Positions 6,846-14,472 of a stretch of DNA of 15,493 nucleotides are shown piece by piece. Position numbers and translations under genes: made by a program. Source of the DNA: Holosporales bacterium (lineage in GTDB: Bacteria > Pseudomonadota > Alphaproteobacteria > BNTO01). How positions within the stretch are numbered: position 1 is the first letter of the stretch; each line of letters begins with the position of its first letter. The notes below the pieces were generated by a model that saw only the letters and a list, made by a program, of their open reading frames with translations, ran no database searches and was not told the origin of the DNA. Where the stretch lies: positions 1-15,493 of the forward strand of contig JAISXM010000006.1 in the NCBI GenBank assembly GCA_031270515.1, written 5' to 3'.

Positions 6846-9407
6846 ATGAAATATACTGCAATCCTATATTGCGTGTTCTGGTTAAACGCCGGATATTCCA
6901 GCGAAGATCCTGAAATAGACGCACCTCTTGCCCTGTGGGAAGACGTTATTATAAACGGCAGCAGGTGCGACTCATTACCCAAGTTGGACTGGCTATTGCG
7001 AGTCGCGGGCCCCATGTATACTGCAGAGCGAAGCACATTCCCAAAAGAAGCAGAGAGCAACCTGTGCCGCCTGGTACAATATTTTCAAGAAAGCGCCAAC
7101 TCTAGTGCGCTTAGCATGTTTTGTTATGCATATTGCTTGGAAAATGGAATTGGCACAGACCAAGACGTATCCAAAGCGCTCAGTTTCTATGAATGCAGCG
7201 CCGAGACCGGGAATGCGTTGGCTCGGTGGTATTACGGGTATTGCTTCGAACACGGGGAGACACCCGCTCAGAGCATAGAGCTCGCCGAAGTGTCGCGGAT
7301 TTTAGCCGCCGCCTCAAACAATGACTGGGTGGCCCAATGCAAGCGCGGGGTTTGCTTAATGTACGGAGATCATGTCGAAGTGGATCAAGCTGCGGCTGCG
7401 CGTGCGTTTAAGGCAAGTGCGCACCAAGGCATGAGGTTGGCTCAATTTTGTTATGGATATTGCTTGGAACACGGAATGGGGAGGCGTCAGAATATACGCA
7501 AATCCACGGGATATTATCGGCACTGCGTTCATAAAGGACTGACTAAGGCGGCGTATCATTCAGCCCGTAGTCAAATAGCTGACTTCAAGGACGAAATAGA
7601 AGGATACAAAGCACGTTTTCGTATTCCCCCCACATACGATAGCGAAATAGAAGAACTAGAGAGCTCATTCCACTCTTTTGCAGATGAAGGCAATGCGTAT
7701 GCGCAATATCATGTTGCGGTTCGTCTCGCACACGGAATTGGCGAACAAGCAAACATCGCGGAGGCAATAAAATATTGCAAAATGGCGGCGGATACTGGAC
7801 ATGCGGATGCCCAGTATTGCTATGCGCGCTGCGTGTTTGAAGGATTGGATATAGAACCAGACCAAAACGTTGGAGTAATCTATTTTAAACGTTCCGCAGA
7901 CAAAGGGAACATGTATGCCCAGCACTGTTACGGAAATTGTTTGGAATACGGCATAGGCGTGCCCAAAGACATGAAAGCTGCGGCGTGGTATTACAAGTTG
8001 GCGGCCGACCAAGGACTTGCAAATTCACAGGTTCGCTATGGCATTTGCTTGTTAAATGGGTGGGGGGTCACAAAAAACTTAATTGCAGGCGCGGAATACT
8101 GTAAGCTCGCGGCGTACCAAGGCGATGCGAATGGGATGAAATATCACACATATTGCATAGAGCACCAGATTGTATTGGACGAACATGGTGCGTCTTGGTG
8201 GAAAAAGGAAAGGAATGCAAAGCTTACTAAATATACGAAAGGTGAGTACGATTCTTTATATTGTCATGAGATGTGTGACGACATATTACCAGGGCACCGT
8301 GCGGCAGATTATTTTGAGTTAAGGACAAAAAAAGGATTTATTGGCGATTTTACGGATTGTTGTTATAACCCAGAGAAAATATGCGTAAAAAAAGACGTGG
8401 TTAAAGCTGCCCAATATTATAAGAAAAGTGCAGATGAACGTAATGCTTATGGCCTTTATTCATATGGTTGTTGCCTAGAAAACGGAATTGGCGTCACACA
8501 ACGGGCGGAGAATGCTGCGTACTACTATAGGTTGAGTGCCGACCAAAATCATGTAGATGCACAGCACAGTTGTGGACGCTACTTGGAAAATGGAATTACC
8601 ATACCAGTAAACCTAGTAGACGCCGTAAAGTACTATAAATTTAGTGCGGATCAAGGGCATGCGAACGCACAGTTTCGTTATGGGCGTTATTTAGAAGATC
8701 GGTTCAGCATTGTAGAGCGCTCTGGAGTAAACTCAGCGTACGGATCATTTGATGCAATACGGTATTATAAATTGAGTGCGGACCAAGGACATGCATCTGC
8801 TCAGCGTCATTATGGGCGTTGTTTGGAAAACGGAATTGGGATACAAAAAGACACATGGAGCGCGGCGAACTTTTATCGATTGAGCGCGCGCCAAGGGGAC
8901 GCGTATGCCCAGTATGATTATGCGCGATGTTTAGAGAATGGGATCGGGGTGGAGAAAGACGTAAGGCAGGCGGTTGCATACTACGAAATGAGCGCGGATC
9001 AAGGGAATGTCGAGGCATTGTGCAGTTATGGGCGTTGTTTTTACTATGGGATCGGCGTTACGAGAAATGTGCCTATGGCTGCGCAGTTTTACAAATCCAG
9101 CGCGGACAGTGGATTTGCCGAGGCACAGTACCGCTATGCGCGCTGCTTGGAAAAGGGAAGGTGCAATTTGGCGTTTTTTAGGGGCGTGCGTCCACGCGAT
9201 GAGGTGCAGCGGAATACAATTACACGAAATATGGATGAGGCGGTTCGGTACTATAAGCTAAGCGCAGATCAAGGCAATTTCGACGCGCGGACAAGGTTGC
9301 TGGCTATTCGACGCGTGAATTTCAGTTATGGATGCGCGACTGTGTTCGTTGCGGCGTCTATTGTTTACTTGATTGTGAGGTATGGGGTTGGGATTGCGAT
9401 GTTTTAA
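6846..9407 (+). CDS. Exported, C-terminally membrane-anchored Sel1-repeat protein
   Basis: 853 aa. An N-terminal signal peptide (MKYTAILYCVFWLNAGYSS) is followed by a short unique region, then about seventeen recognisable Sel1/TPR-like units from about residue 87 to 815. They are most regular near the C-terminal end (YGRCLENGIGVxxxxxxAxxYYxLSADQG) and degenerate in the middle (about 235-285 and 435-530). Two units carry longer loops. The last residues form a hydrophobic segment (YGCATVFVAASIVYLIVRYGVGIAMF), a probable membrane anchor. Signal plus anchor suggests a repeat domain facing the periplasm or exterior. Each good unit keeps a Cys at the same place (GRCLE). It shares its repeat consensus with the 683-aa Sel1 protein encoded at 3597-5648, so the two are paralogues or draw on one repeat family. 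Sel1 proteins bind other proteins; the target here is unknown. Confidence 0.85.
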   Translation: MKYTAILYCVFWLNAGYSSEDPEIDAPLALWEDVIINGSRCDSLPKLDWLLRVAGPMYTAERSTFPKEAESNLCRLVQYFQESANSSALSMFCYAYCLENGIGTDQDVSKALSFYECSAETGNALARWYYGYCFEHGETPAQSIELAEVSRILAAASNNDWVAQCKRGVCLMYGDHVEVDQAAAARAFKASAHQGMRLAQFCYGYCLEHGMGRRQNIRKSTGYYRHCVHKGLTKAAYHSARSQIADFKDEIEGYKARFRIPPTYDSEIEELESSFHSFADEGNAYAQYHVAVRLAHGIGEQANIAEAIKYCKMAADTGHADAQYCYARCVFEGLDIEPDQNVGVIYFKRSADKGNMYAQHCYGNCLEYGIGVPKDMKAAAWYYKLAADQGLANSQVRYGICLLNGWGVTKNLIAGAEYCKLAAYQGDANGMKYHTYCIEHQIVLDEHGASWWKKERNAKLTKYTKGEYDSLYCHEMCDDILPGHRAADYFELRTKKGFIGDFTDCCYNPEKICVKKDVVKAAQYYKKSADERNAYGLYSYGCCLENGIGVTQRAENAAYYYRLSADQNHVDAQHSCGRYLENGITIPVNLVDAVKYYKFSADQGHANAQFRYGRYLEDRFSIVERSGVNSAYGSFDAIRYYKLSADQGHASAQRHYGRCLENGIGIQKDTWSAANFYRLSARQGDAYAQYDYARCLENGIGVEKDVRQAVAYYEMSADQGNVEALCSYGRCFYYGIGVTRNVPMAAQFYKSSADSGFAEAQYRYARCLEKGRCNLAFFRGVRPRDEVQRNTITRNMDEAVRYYKLSADQGNFDARTRLLAIRRVNFSYGCATVFVAASIVYLIVRYGVGIAMF

Positions 9408-9463
9408 TACTCGAACACAAAAGGCCAAAAAATAAAAAGAATATCAGGACATCGTTAAAAGAA

Positions 9464-9534
9464 TAGACCTGTTGCGAAAGCCTTTTTGGGCCGTTGATTC
9501 CTGCCGTGTTGACGCAGATTTTGCAACAGGTCTA
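9464..9534. mobile_element. Short inverted-repeat element, MITE-like
   Basis: TAGACCTGTTGCGAAA (9464-9479) is matched by an inverted copy at 9519-9534 with one mismatch, giving 16-bp ends around about 39 bp of unrelated sequence with no coding capacity. No clear target duplication is visible (flanks are GAA and TCT). This fits a small non-autonomous element or the joined ends of a decayed insertion sequence. It could also fold as an RNA hairpin ending transcription from the Sel1 gene 56 bp upstream. Confidence 0.45.
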
Positions 9535-9691
9535 TCTTAAGATTGCGCTGATGGTCAATCTGGATAAGAACTGGCTGATTGGAGACAGCGATTCGGTGTT
9601 TTACCGTCACACCGCAATTCCGAGGCTGTTTATTATGCGCACGGCGCCGAGTAGCTTATCGAAAATTGTTATTCCGTATCCATCGCAGTAG
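9535..9691 (+). pseudogene. Possible gene remnant beside the inverted-repeat element
   Basis: Directly after the inverted-repeat element, an open frame reads MVNLDKNWLIGDSDSVFYRH and onward to TAG at 9689-9691, with normal-looking codons and composition. No start with a ribosome site is present, and the frame runs through the element only by chance. It may be the 3' part of a gene lost to an insertion, or it may be spurious. The end overlaps the 3' end of the opposing gene by 23 bp. No family is recognised. Confidence 0.25.
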
Positions 9692-10358
9692 GATTAACTG
9701 CTGGAGCTTGCGATTTAACTGCTGGAGCCGGCGTTTCAGGTGAAATATCAGTGTCCCGTTCTTGGCGTATTCTTTCAAACGCATCTTTATTGCCAAGTAA
9801 TGTATTAATAAACAGATCAAGATCTTCTTGGGATTTTGCAACAACTAGTCCTCTATCTACACGCAGTAACGTATTTGTCCTCTCCACCAAAATATAAAAA
9901 AAGTCGTGACCTTCTCCTCCTTGGAATGATAAATCTTGTTGCATATTCATTAAACTTTCAGCAACGTCACGATCATGTTCCTCACTGGGATTACTGCATG
10001 TTCTGCGATAATTAGCTCTGACGAATGACAGTAATTCATCAGGACTAAATTGCACCATGTCTCTGGCTCCTTGACTAATGTGATCAGGTCTAATGCATGC
10101 GAAGGGTACTAACTGTCCCATACTATCGATTATACATATGGCAACTATTCCGTCTGGAAGAGCGTTTTGTACTTCTTTCAGTATATTGGATGTCTTTTCC
10201 GTTATTGGGTTAGAATACTCGAAAAAATAGGGAGTATCGAAGCGCAATGCGTTAAGTTGGGACTGTAACGGACATTCTTGTACGTCTTGAGAGGACGCAG
10301 CTAGCGATTGAAAGCACGTACCCAAGGCGAGACACATGCCTAAAGATTTGATTGTCAT
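9669..10358 (-). CDS. Exported protein of unknown function, 229 aa
   Basis: The ATG at 10358 is preferred because GGAG lies seven bases upstream; an in-frame ATG 27 bases earlier has no such site. The N-terminus MTIKSLGMCLALGTCFQSLAA is a probable signal peptide, so the mature protein starts near residue 22-25 and is likely periplasmic or secreted. The middle (about 50-200) looks like a folded globular domain, with hydrophobic strands such as DGIVAICIIDSMGQLVPFAC and FFYILVERTNTLLRVDRGLV alternating with acidic helices. The C-terminal 30 residues are Pro/Ala-rich with a duplicated PAPAVKSQAPAVNP motif. I do not recognise a family. It is divergent from the large 905-aa gene, and the two may share a control region. 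Confidence 0.7.
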   Translation of the reverse strand: MTIKSLGMCLALGTCFQSLAASSQDVQECPLQSQLNALRFDTPYFFEYSNPITEKTSNILKEVQNALPDGIVAICIIDSMGQLVPFACIRPDHISQGARDMVQFSPDELLSFVRANYRRTCSNPSEEHDRDVAESLMNMQQDLSFQGGEGHDFFYILVERTNTLLRVDRGLVVAKSQEDLDLFINTLLGNKDAFERIRQERDTDISPETPAPAVKSQAPAVNPTAMDTE

Positions 10359-10385
10359 AAAAAAACTCCATGATAAAACATCCAT

Positions 10386-10692
10386 ATATTATTAAGATAT
10401 CAGATCGACACATCAGTCGTCAATACTATAGATATATTTCTTTACTAGAATAGTTGAGAGTATAGGAGCACTTGACCTTTCGCAACACAAGTAGATTCAA
10501 GTCGTTTATTCTGGAGATTGGGGGCGACGCGACCAAATCTCCAAATAAAAGCATTGCCTTCACGTCATCCCCGCGAGCACAGAGACGACGCCCGGATAAT
10601 CTTTTTGTGCATTGGGATAAATCCAATTTACACTTTGTTAATAAATTCTTTGTAGCATGTAAGCAGTCCATTACATTTGTGAGGTCCACTTT
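10386..10692. other. 307-bp divergent spacer with hairpin
   Basis: The spacer lies between two divergent genes for exported unknown proteins. It contains an inverted repeat GGAGATT (10513-10519) / AATCTCC (10536-10542), which could fold on either strand. Both strands have an open frame across most of it (plus 10472-10717, minus 10710-10426), neither with a convincing ribosome site or recognisable product. GAGG at 10681-10684 serves the 905-aa gene. Confidence 0.35.
10394..10423 (-). promoter_or_regulatory. Candidate promoter of the 229-aa protein gene
   Basis: On the minus strand, TTGACG (10423-10418) and TATCTT (10399-10394) are 18 bp apart, about 35 bp before the preferred ATG at 10358. 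The -35 is close to consensus and the -10 is moderate. Confidence 0.4.
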
Positions 10693-13410
10693 ATGCGTAA
10701 CAACAAACACCCTCTAACTCGCAAGCTATATATGTCCACACTTGCGCCTTATGTATTGTCAGCAATACGCCGCTCAAGTTCATCAAGCACGGCAAATATG
10801 CTCTCCACGCTAGCCCATTCACCACGCGTGCCCCAGCCCCAACACCGCAAGCGTCGCTGGTCAATGCCCGTTTGCATTGCAAGCCTATTCATACTTGCGT
10901 GTAGCGAAGGGGTTGCAAGCACTCTTGTTGATGTAAAAGACAGGTTGACTTCCTTACGCGGCGAAGCAACGTCAAAGGGTTTGACCCAAATATCCGATAA
11001 AATTGATAAAATACTCGCGATTCTAACCCCAGAACCAGATAGTGTGTCAGATCTCGCCGTAGGCAACCTCGCAACGTATAAACTCAACTACATCATGCGC
11101 ATTTTAGGAACCGGCGACGACGGCACAAGCATAAGCATCACCAACCTGCTCGCCGAAGCCGCCCCCCCCGTAGGGCACCCAGGGGAATACACCGGAAACG
11201 CCACTTTGCACAGCTGCTTGAACAGCGTGATCGACCTTATGACGGAAAGTTTTATTCAAATAAAGTTTGATGAGCCACTGAACCACCCTTTGCAGGACGG
11301 GAACACTCTTTGGTCGCGCTTGAACTGGACAACGACAAGACTACATGAAGACATTGTCACGCTAACCGACCTAGGGGACAGAGCCGCGGATATTACTAAA
11401 GTAAATAATGTCCTCGCGATAACTGGTTCTTCTGCCGACAATTACTCTACAGATCCTTATACGGTGGCGTCGTTGTGGCAATTGATCCAAACTACGCGCA
11501 CGGAGATTGCTGGGCTGATGGATGTTAATTTAGTGGCGATTTTGCTAAACACGCTGGATACGCTGGATACGCAAGTAACCACTTTATGCAGCAACGTAAC
11601 ACTAGCTAATGTATCAGATGGATCCTCATTGTACACAGATGCATTAGCAGCAGTACTTACTAGCGCGCAAGAAATATTTCAAACGTCCACGGCTATGTAT
11701 CGGTCAATGGAAGGTGCGGTGCACTCGCTTACCGTAGATACTGGCACCGTTGACCTTTATGCTGGCTTAGTCACGCACACAAACACCACAATTTCGAGTC
11801 TGTCGTCCGGCGATCCAGTTAATATTGGGCGCATAGTACACCAAGTCATGTACATATTCCCGCAACTGATGCAGGCAATCCAAGCAGACCCGCCTGAACT
11901 GTCGCTTGTTGGCAAATACATAAGCGCGGGCCTGAATTTGCACAACTGCTTGCACAATGTACTAAAAGTTATACATGTTGATCCTATATTAAAAAAGATT
12001 GGGCGCACATTAGACTTAGCGTCCCCTGTGAGCCTCTTGGGACAGATCAATGCAAAGGGAACTCCTACGGCCTACTCAGCGGATACTTTAATGCTGTTGT
12101 ACCACTTGTTGGATAACTACCCAGTAATTGGCGAGCTAGATTCAGGGGGCAGCACACCGTTTTACCAGTATTTAAACGGTGTTATTGGATTGCGCACTGA
12201 CCCATTGAAAGATAGTGGAAGCAAATTATTTGAAACACTAAATAAGCCATCTAAGTTCAAAACTAACGTACTAACAATATATACGAAGTTAAACAGCATG
12301 CTGAGTACCGCATATCAAACCAAGCTATCATTAGGAAGTTTGCCTACAAACTTTGCAAATTACCTAGGGAAGTTGTCGTGGTTAAATTACCACCATATAT
12401 TCGCGTCATTGCTGAACGATGACACGGTGGATACAACGCGACTACACAAGGAATTGATAGGTACATCGTTAGGGTTTTTGTTTACCGGAATTCCAAACAT
12501 AGATGACAGCATATCGTTGAAAGCAAAGATGTTAGCTGGGTCACCAACAGGAACGCCTACGGATAATTGGATGAGCGTCGGGACGGATGCGGAGCTGCCA
12601 ACGCATTATTCATCGTTTAACTTCGTCCGAAAGATTATATGTGAAGGAGTAGATTTCCTGCTATTGCAACAATTTACTACAGCAAACACCATAGCGACAG
12701 CAATCAAGGCTATTACTACGAACTTCGACAATATATATAGTAATCTAACCACTACGTTTTACAGTGCGATTGAAACTTATGTGAAGAAGACAGCAGGAGC
12801 GCCGACGGGAACAGTTGCTAGCAAGCTTGCAGGAAAAGATGACGCATTTGCTAAGGTAACACTGATTGCCACGACACTTGAATATTGCAAAAACAAGGCG
12901 TATCCAATTGATTTGGTGAAGATTTACTTCTTGTTAAATGATGTCGACGGTACAGAGCTTGATCAACTAGGCAATTCGCCACTGGATCACCCGTCAGATT
13001 CGTCGATATACGGAAAACTTAATTGCGTGCTGTACCAAACCGGAGCGCAACTGTTGCTGAATCTTATAGGGGAGTCGACCCAAGCCGCGAATGAAGAGTA
13101 CCAGACGTACTACTCTACTTTAATAGCAAAAGAATACGCGCAGAAAACGGGGACCCCTGCGCAGGCAGCAACCATTACAAGCAATGCGCACAGTATAATG
13201 GAGCGGTTTGATTTGCTGAGGGGGAATATTTCGTATTTTTACGCGTCGCATGTGCCTGGGGCGGCGGAGTCAAGGTTTGACACGCTGCGAGACGCAATTA
13301 ATGGCTATACCGAAACATTGGCTGGCGTAGATTTGACGCAATCTGTAGACGCAACTGTACTGCAACTGTATAACTTTGCGAAATATGCGTCAGGGCAATT
13401 AGTGCCTTGA
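10693..13410 (+). CDS. Large exported Thr/Ser/Leu-rich protein of unknown function, 905 aa
   Basis: GAGG eight bases before ATG 10693 supports this start. A basic, Ser-rich leader of about 55 residues precedes the hydrophobic segment MPVCIASLFILACSEGVAS (58-76), which reads as a signal peptide or anchor ending in a V-A-S cleavage site. Starting at ATG 10864 would give a conventional signal peptide but lacks a ribosome site. The rest (about 77-905) is rich in Thr, Ser, Leu, Asn and Asp, has very few Cys, and looks helical. Motifs such as LHSCLNSVIDLM (near 170) and LHNCLHNVLKVI (near 415) recur in similar surroundings, followed by short Gly/Thr/Pro loops, suggesting highly diverged internal repeats. 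There is no second membrane segment. I recognise no family; a secreted or surface protein is an inference. It ends 60 bp before a duplicated promoter module. Confidence 0.72.
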   Translation: MRNNKHPLTRKLYMSTLAPYVLSAIRRSSSSSTANMLSTLAHSPRVPQPQHRKRRWSMPVCIASLFILACSEGVASTLVDVKDRLTSLRGEATSKGLTQISDKIDKILAILTPEPDSVSDLAVGNLATYKLNYIMRILGTGDDGTSISITNLLAEAAPPVGHPGEYTGNATLHSCLNSVIDLMTESFIQIKFDEPLNHPLQDGNTLWSRLNWTTTRLHEDIVTLTDLGDRAADITKVNNVLAITGSSADNYSTDPYTVASLWQLIQTTRTEIAGLMDVNLVAILLNTLDTLDTQVTTLCSNVTLANVSDGSSLYTDALAAVLTSAQEIFQTSTAMYRSMEGAVHSLTVDTGTVDLYAGLVTHTNTTISSLSSGDPVNIGRIVHQVMYIFPQLMQAIQADPPELSLVGKYISAGLNLHNCLHNVLKVIHVDPILKKIGRTLDLASPVSLLGQINAKGTPTAYSADTLMLLYHLLDNYPVIGELDSGGSTPFYQYLNGVIGLRTDPLKDSGSKLFETLNKPSKFKTNVLTIYTKLNSMLSTAYQTKLSLGSLPTNFANYLGKLSWLNYHHIFASLLNDDTVDTTRLHKELIGTSLGFLFTGIPNIDDSISLKAKMLAGSPTGTPTDNWMSVGTDAELPTHYSSFNFVRKIICEGVDFLLLQQFTTANTIATAIKAITTNFDNIYSNLTTTFYSAIETYVKKTAGAPTGTVASKLAGKDDAFAKVTLIATTLEYCKNKAYPIDLVKIYFLLNDVDGTELDQLGNSPLDHPSDSSIYGKLNCVLYQTGAQLLLNLIGESTQAANEEYQTYYSTLIAKEYAQKTGTPAQAATITSNAHSIMERFDLLRGNISYFYASHVPGAAESRFDTLRDAINGYTETLAGVDLTQSVDATVLQLYNFAKYASGQLVP

Positions 13411-13472
13411 GGGGGAGGTTGATTTTACCGGTATATACACAGATTTAGGCTAATTTAAGTTTAATGAGAGAT

Positions 13473-13646
13473 ATTAACGTTTTTTTAATCTTTTTATGAT
13501 ATAATAACCATCCACAGCCCCCACCCACCCAGGGGGCGTGCGGAGGAGACGCTCTGCCTAACTTTAATTATGTCACTGCAAAAGTTAACAATGCAACCAC
13601 TTTTGCCCGTTTACTTCCTTAACTTTTTCTATACTGTGGTTATAAA
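13473..13646 (+). promoter_or_regulatory. Promoter-leader module, copy 1
   Basis: The module starts with an AT-rich run, then an extended -10 promoter (TG at 13497-13498 and TATAAT at 13500-13505), placing a start near 13512. The transcript would begin with a C-rich/G-rich hairpin (13517-13522 with 13532-13537, loop ACCCACCCA). Two later stems cannot form together: 13559-13565 with 13581-13587, and 13578-13585 with 13599-13606. The second holds ATG 13591 in its loop. The first 65-70 bp match copy 2 (15315-15489) at all but two substitutions and one inserted G. It may be a regulated leader of the small ORF downstream, or a small RNA gene. Confidence 0.55.
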
Positions 13647-13842
13647 GCATCAATTGTACCCAATCACAAAAAGAAATTATTGTGAGCATAACCATTCCAA
13701 TTGTTGTGAGCATGACCATTCCAACTGTTGTGAATACGATCATTCCAATTGTTGTAGCTCCTACCCGTGCAAACTCTCAGTGCCCCCTGGCGTTAGCCGT
13801 TCCAGCGAACAGCGAATCCAAATTTTTAAGCTGTTGGTTTAA
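13591..13842 (+). CDS. Possible small Cys/His-repeat protein
   Basis: 83 codons from the ATG shared with the second module copy; an in-frame ATG at 13570 also exists but is not kept there. The product begins hydrophobic (MQPLLPVYFLNFFYTVVI), like a signal or anchor, then has three 8-residue units of the form C-E-H-D-H-S-N-C, together with a CSSYPC tail, suggesting metal binding. The last 66 bp overlap the 3' end of skp in antisense. No ribosome site is obvious before either ATG, which weakens the case. In its favour, four of the six variable positions between the 24-bp units are silent or third-position in this frame, while in the next frame they nearly all change the residue. No family is recognised. 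Confidence 0.35.
   Translation: MQPLLPVYFLNFFYTVVIKHQLYPITKRNYCEHNHSNCCEHDHSNCCEYDHSNCCSSYPCKLSVPPGVSRSSEQRIQIFKLLV
13680..13751. repeat. Three 24-bp tandem repeats
   Basis: Units begin at 13680, 13704 and 13728 with consensus TTGTGAGCATRACCATTCCA plus AYTG, followed by the start of a fourth. The array lies between the leader module and the 3' end of skp. In the plus frame it encodes C-E-H-x-H-S-N-C. Confidence 0.85.
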
Positions 13843-14391
13843 CATCTCTACAGCTTCTTTTGTCAGGTCAAGCGAACGATCCGCATAAAACACCGTCGCT
13901 ATATTGGCGACGCTAGTATTCAGGATCACGCTGAGCTTATACTTTTTCGCAAGCTGCTTGGAAATATCGAACATAGTGTCGTTGATCGTCTGCTCGATCA
14001 CATCAATCCGGCGACGCAGCTCATCGGTTTGCTGCTGCAGTTCGCGCTCGACGTTCGCGGCCTCTTGTTTGTAGCTTGCCTTATACTCGGCCCGCTTTTG
14101 CGCGGGGAGCGTCTTATCATTCAGCAACTTCATAGTTTGCTTTAAGTGCTCTTTTTTCTTGGCGAATTTTTGACTCAGGTTTTTCTCTATGGACTCAGTT
14201 TCGCGCTGGATGATATTCTCCACGTCCTGGAATGGCTTGCCTTCGCGCTTGAGGACAACGCCGTCGATCACGGCCATCTTCGACAATTGCGCTTCTGTGG
14301 GTATGCATTTGTGCAAGCCGAACAGAGCCACCCCAAGGCTGGCCATGCTTAGTAATATTATGGATAATTGTTTTGCCGATATCCGATTCAT
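13777..14391 (-). CDS. skp: OmpH/Skp-family periplasmic chaperone
   Basis: 204 aa. Residues 9-26 form an N-terminal hydrophobic signal or anchor. The mature part opens with the short strand KMAVIDGVVL typical of OmpH. A long charged coiled coil covers about 55-150 (QRETESIEKNLSQKFAKKKE, VERELQQQTDELRRR). The C-terminal SVILNTSVANIATVFYADRSL followed by DLTKEAVEMLN matches the family ending. Skp/OmpH trimers hold unfolded outer-membrane proteins in the periplasm; an outer membrane is therefore implied. At 204 aa it is a little longer than the usual 160-180. The ATG follows a repeated GTCGGGATAAT motif rather than a textbook ribosome site. It is about 60 bp downstream of rnpA on the same strand, instead of the common bamA-skp-lpxD arrangement. 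Confidence 0.85.
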   Translation of the reverse strand: MNRISAKQLSIILLSMASLGVALFGLHKCIPTEAQLSKMAVIDGVVLKREGKPFQDVENIIQRETESIEKNLSQKFAKKKEHLKQTMKLLNDKTLPAQKRAEYKASYKQEAANVERELQQQTDELRRRIDVIEQTINDTMFDISKQLAKKYKLSVILNTSVANIATVFYADRSLDLTKEAVEMLNQQLKNLDSLFAGTANARGH

Positions 14392-14392
14392 T

Positions 14393-14472
14393 TATTATCC
14401 CGACTTCGCTGGTATTACCCCTGACTTTTATATCCCCCTGACAGCGCTAGGATTATCCTGACTTTGCCTGGG
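14393..14472. repeat. Four imperfect ~20-bp repeats spanning the rnpA end and skp leader
   Basis: ATTATCCCGACTTCGCTGGT, ATTACCCCTGACTTTTAT, ATCCCCCTGACAGCGCTAGG and ATTATCCTGACTTTGCCTGG follow one another. On the coding strand each carries a GTCAGGRTAAT-like motif. The last unit contains the rnpA stop and the first contains the only candidate ribosome site of skp. Confidence 0.65.

Noticed and set aside
8704..9261. Several shadow frames on both strands of the second Sel1 gene
   Set aside because: They arise from the 108-bp periodicity of the Sel1 repeats and have no independent support.
10426..10717. Overlapping open frames on both strands of the divergent spacer
   Set aside because: They overlap each other and the start of the 905-aa gene; neither has a ribosome site or recognisable sequence.
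13500..13531. Possible replication origin: AT-rich run, ATCCACA motif, next to rpmH
   Set aside because: CCATCCACA differs from the DnaA box at two positions, occurs once per module, and no cluster of boxes or dnaA gene is present.
13517..13537. G-quadruplex in the minus strand of the leader
   Set aside because: Only three clear G-runs separated by single T are present; the simple GCCCCC/GGGGGC hairpin explains the sequence better.
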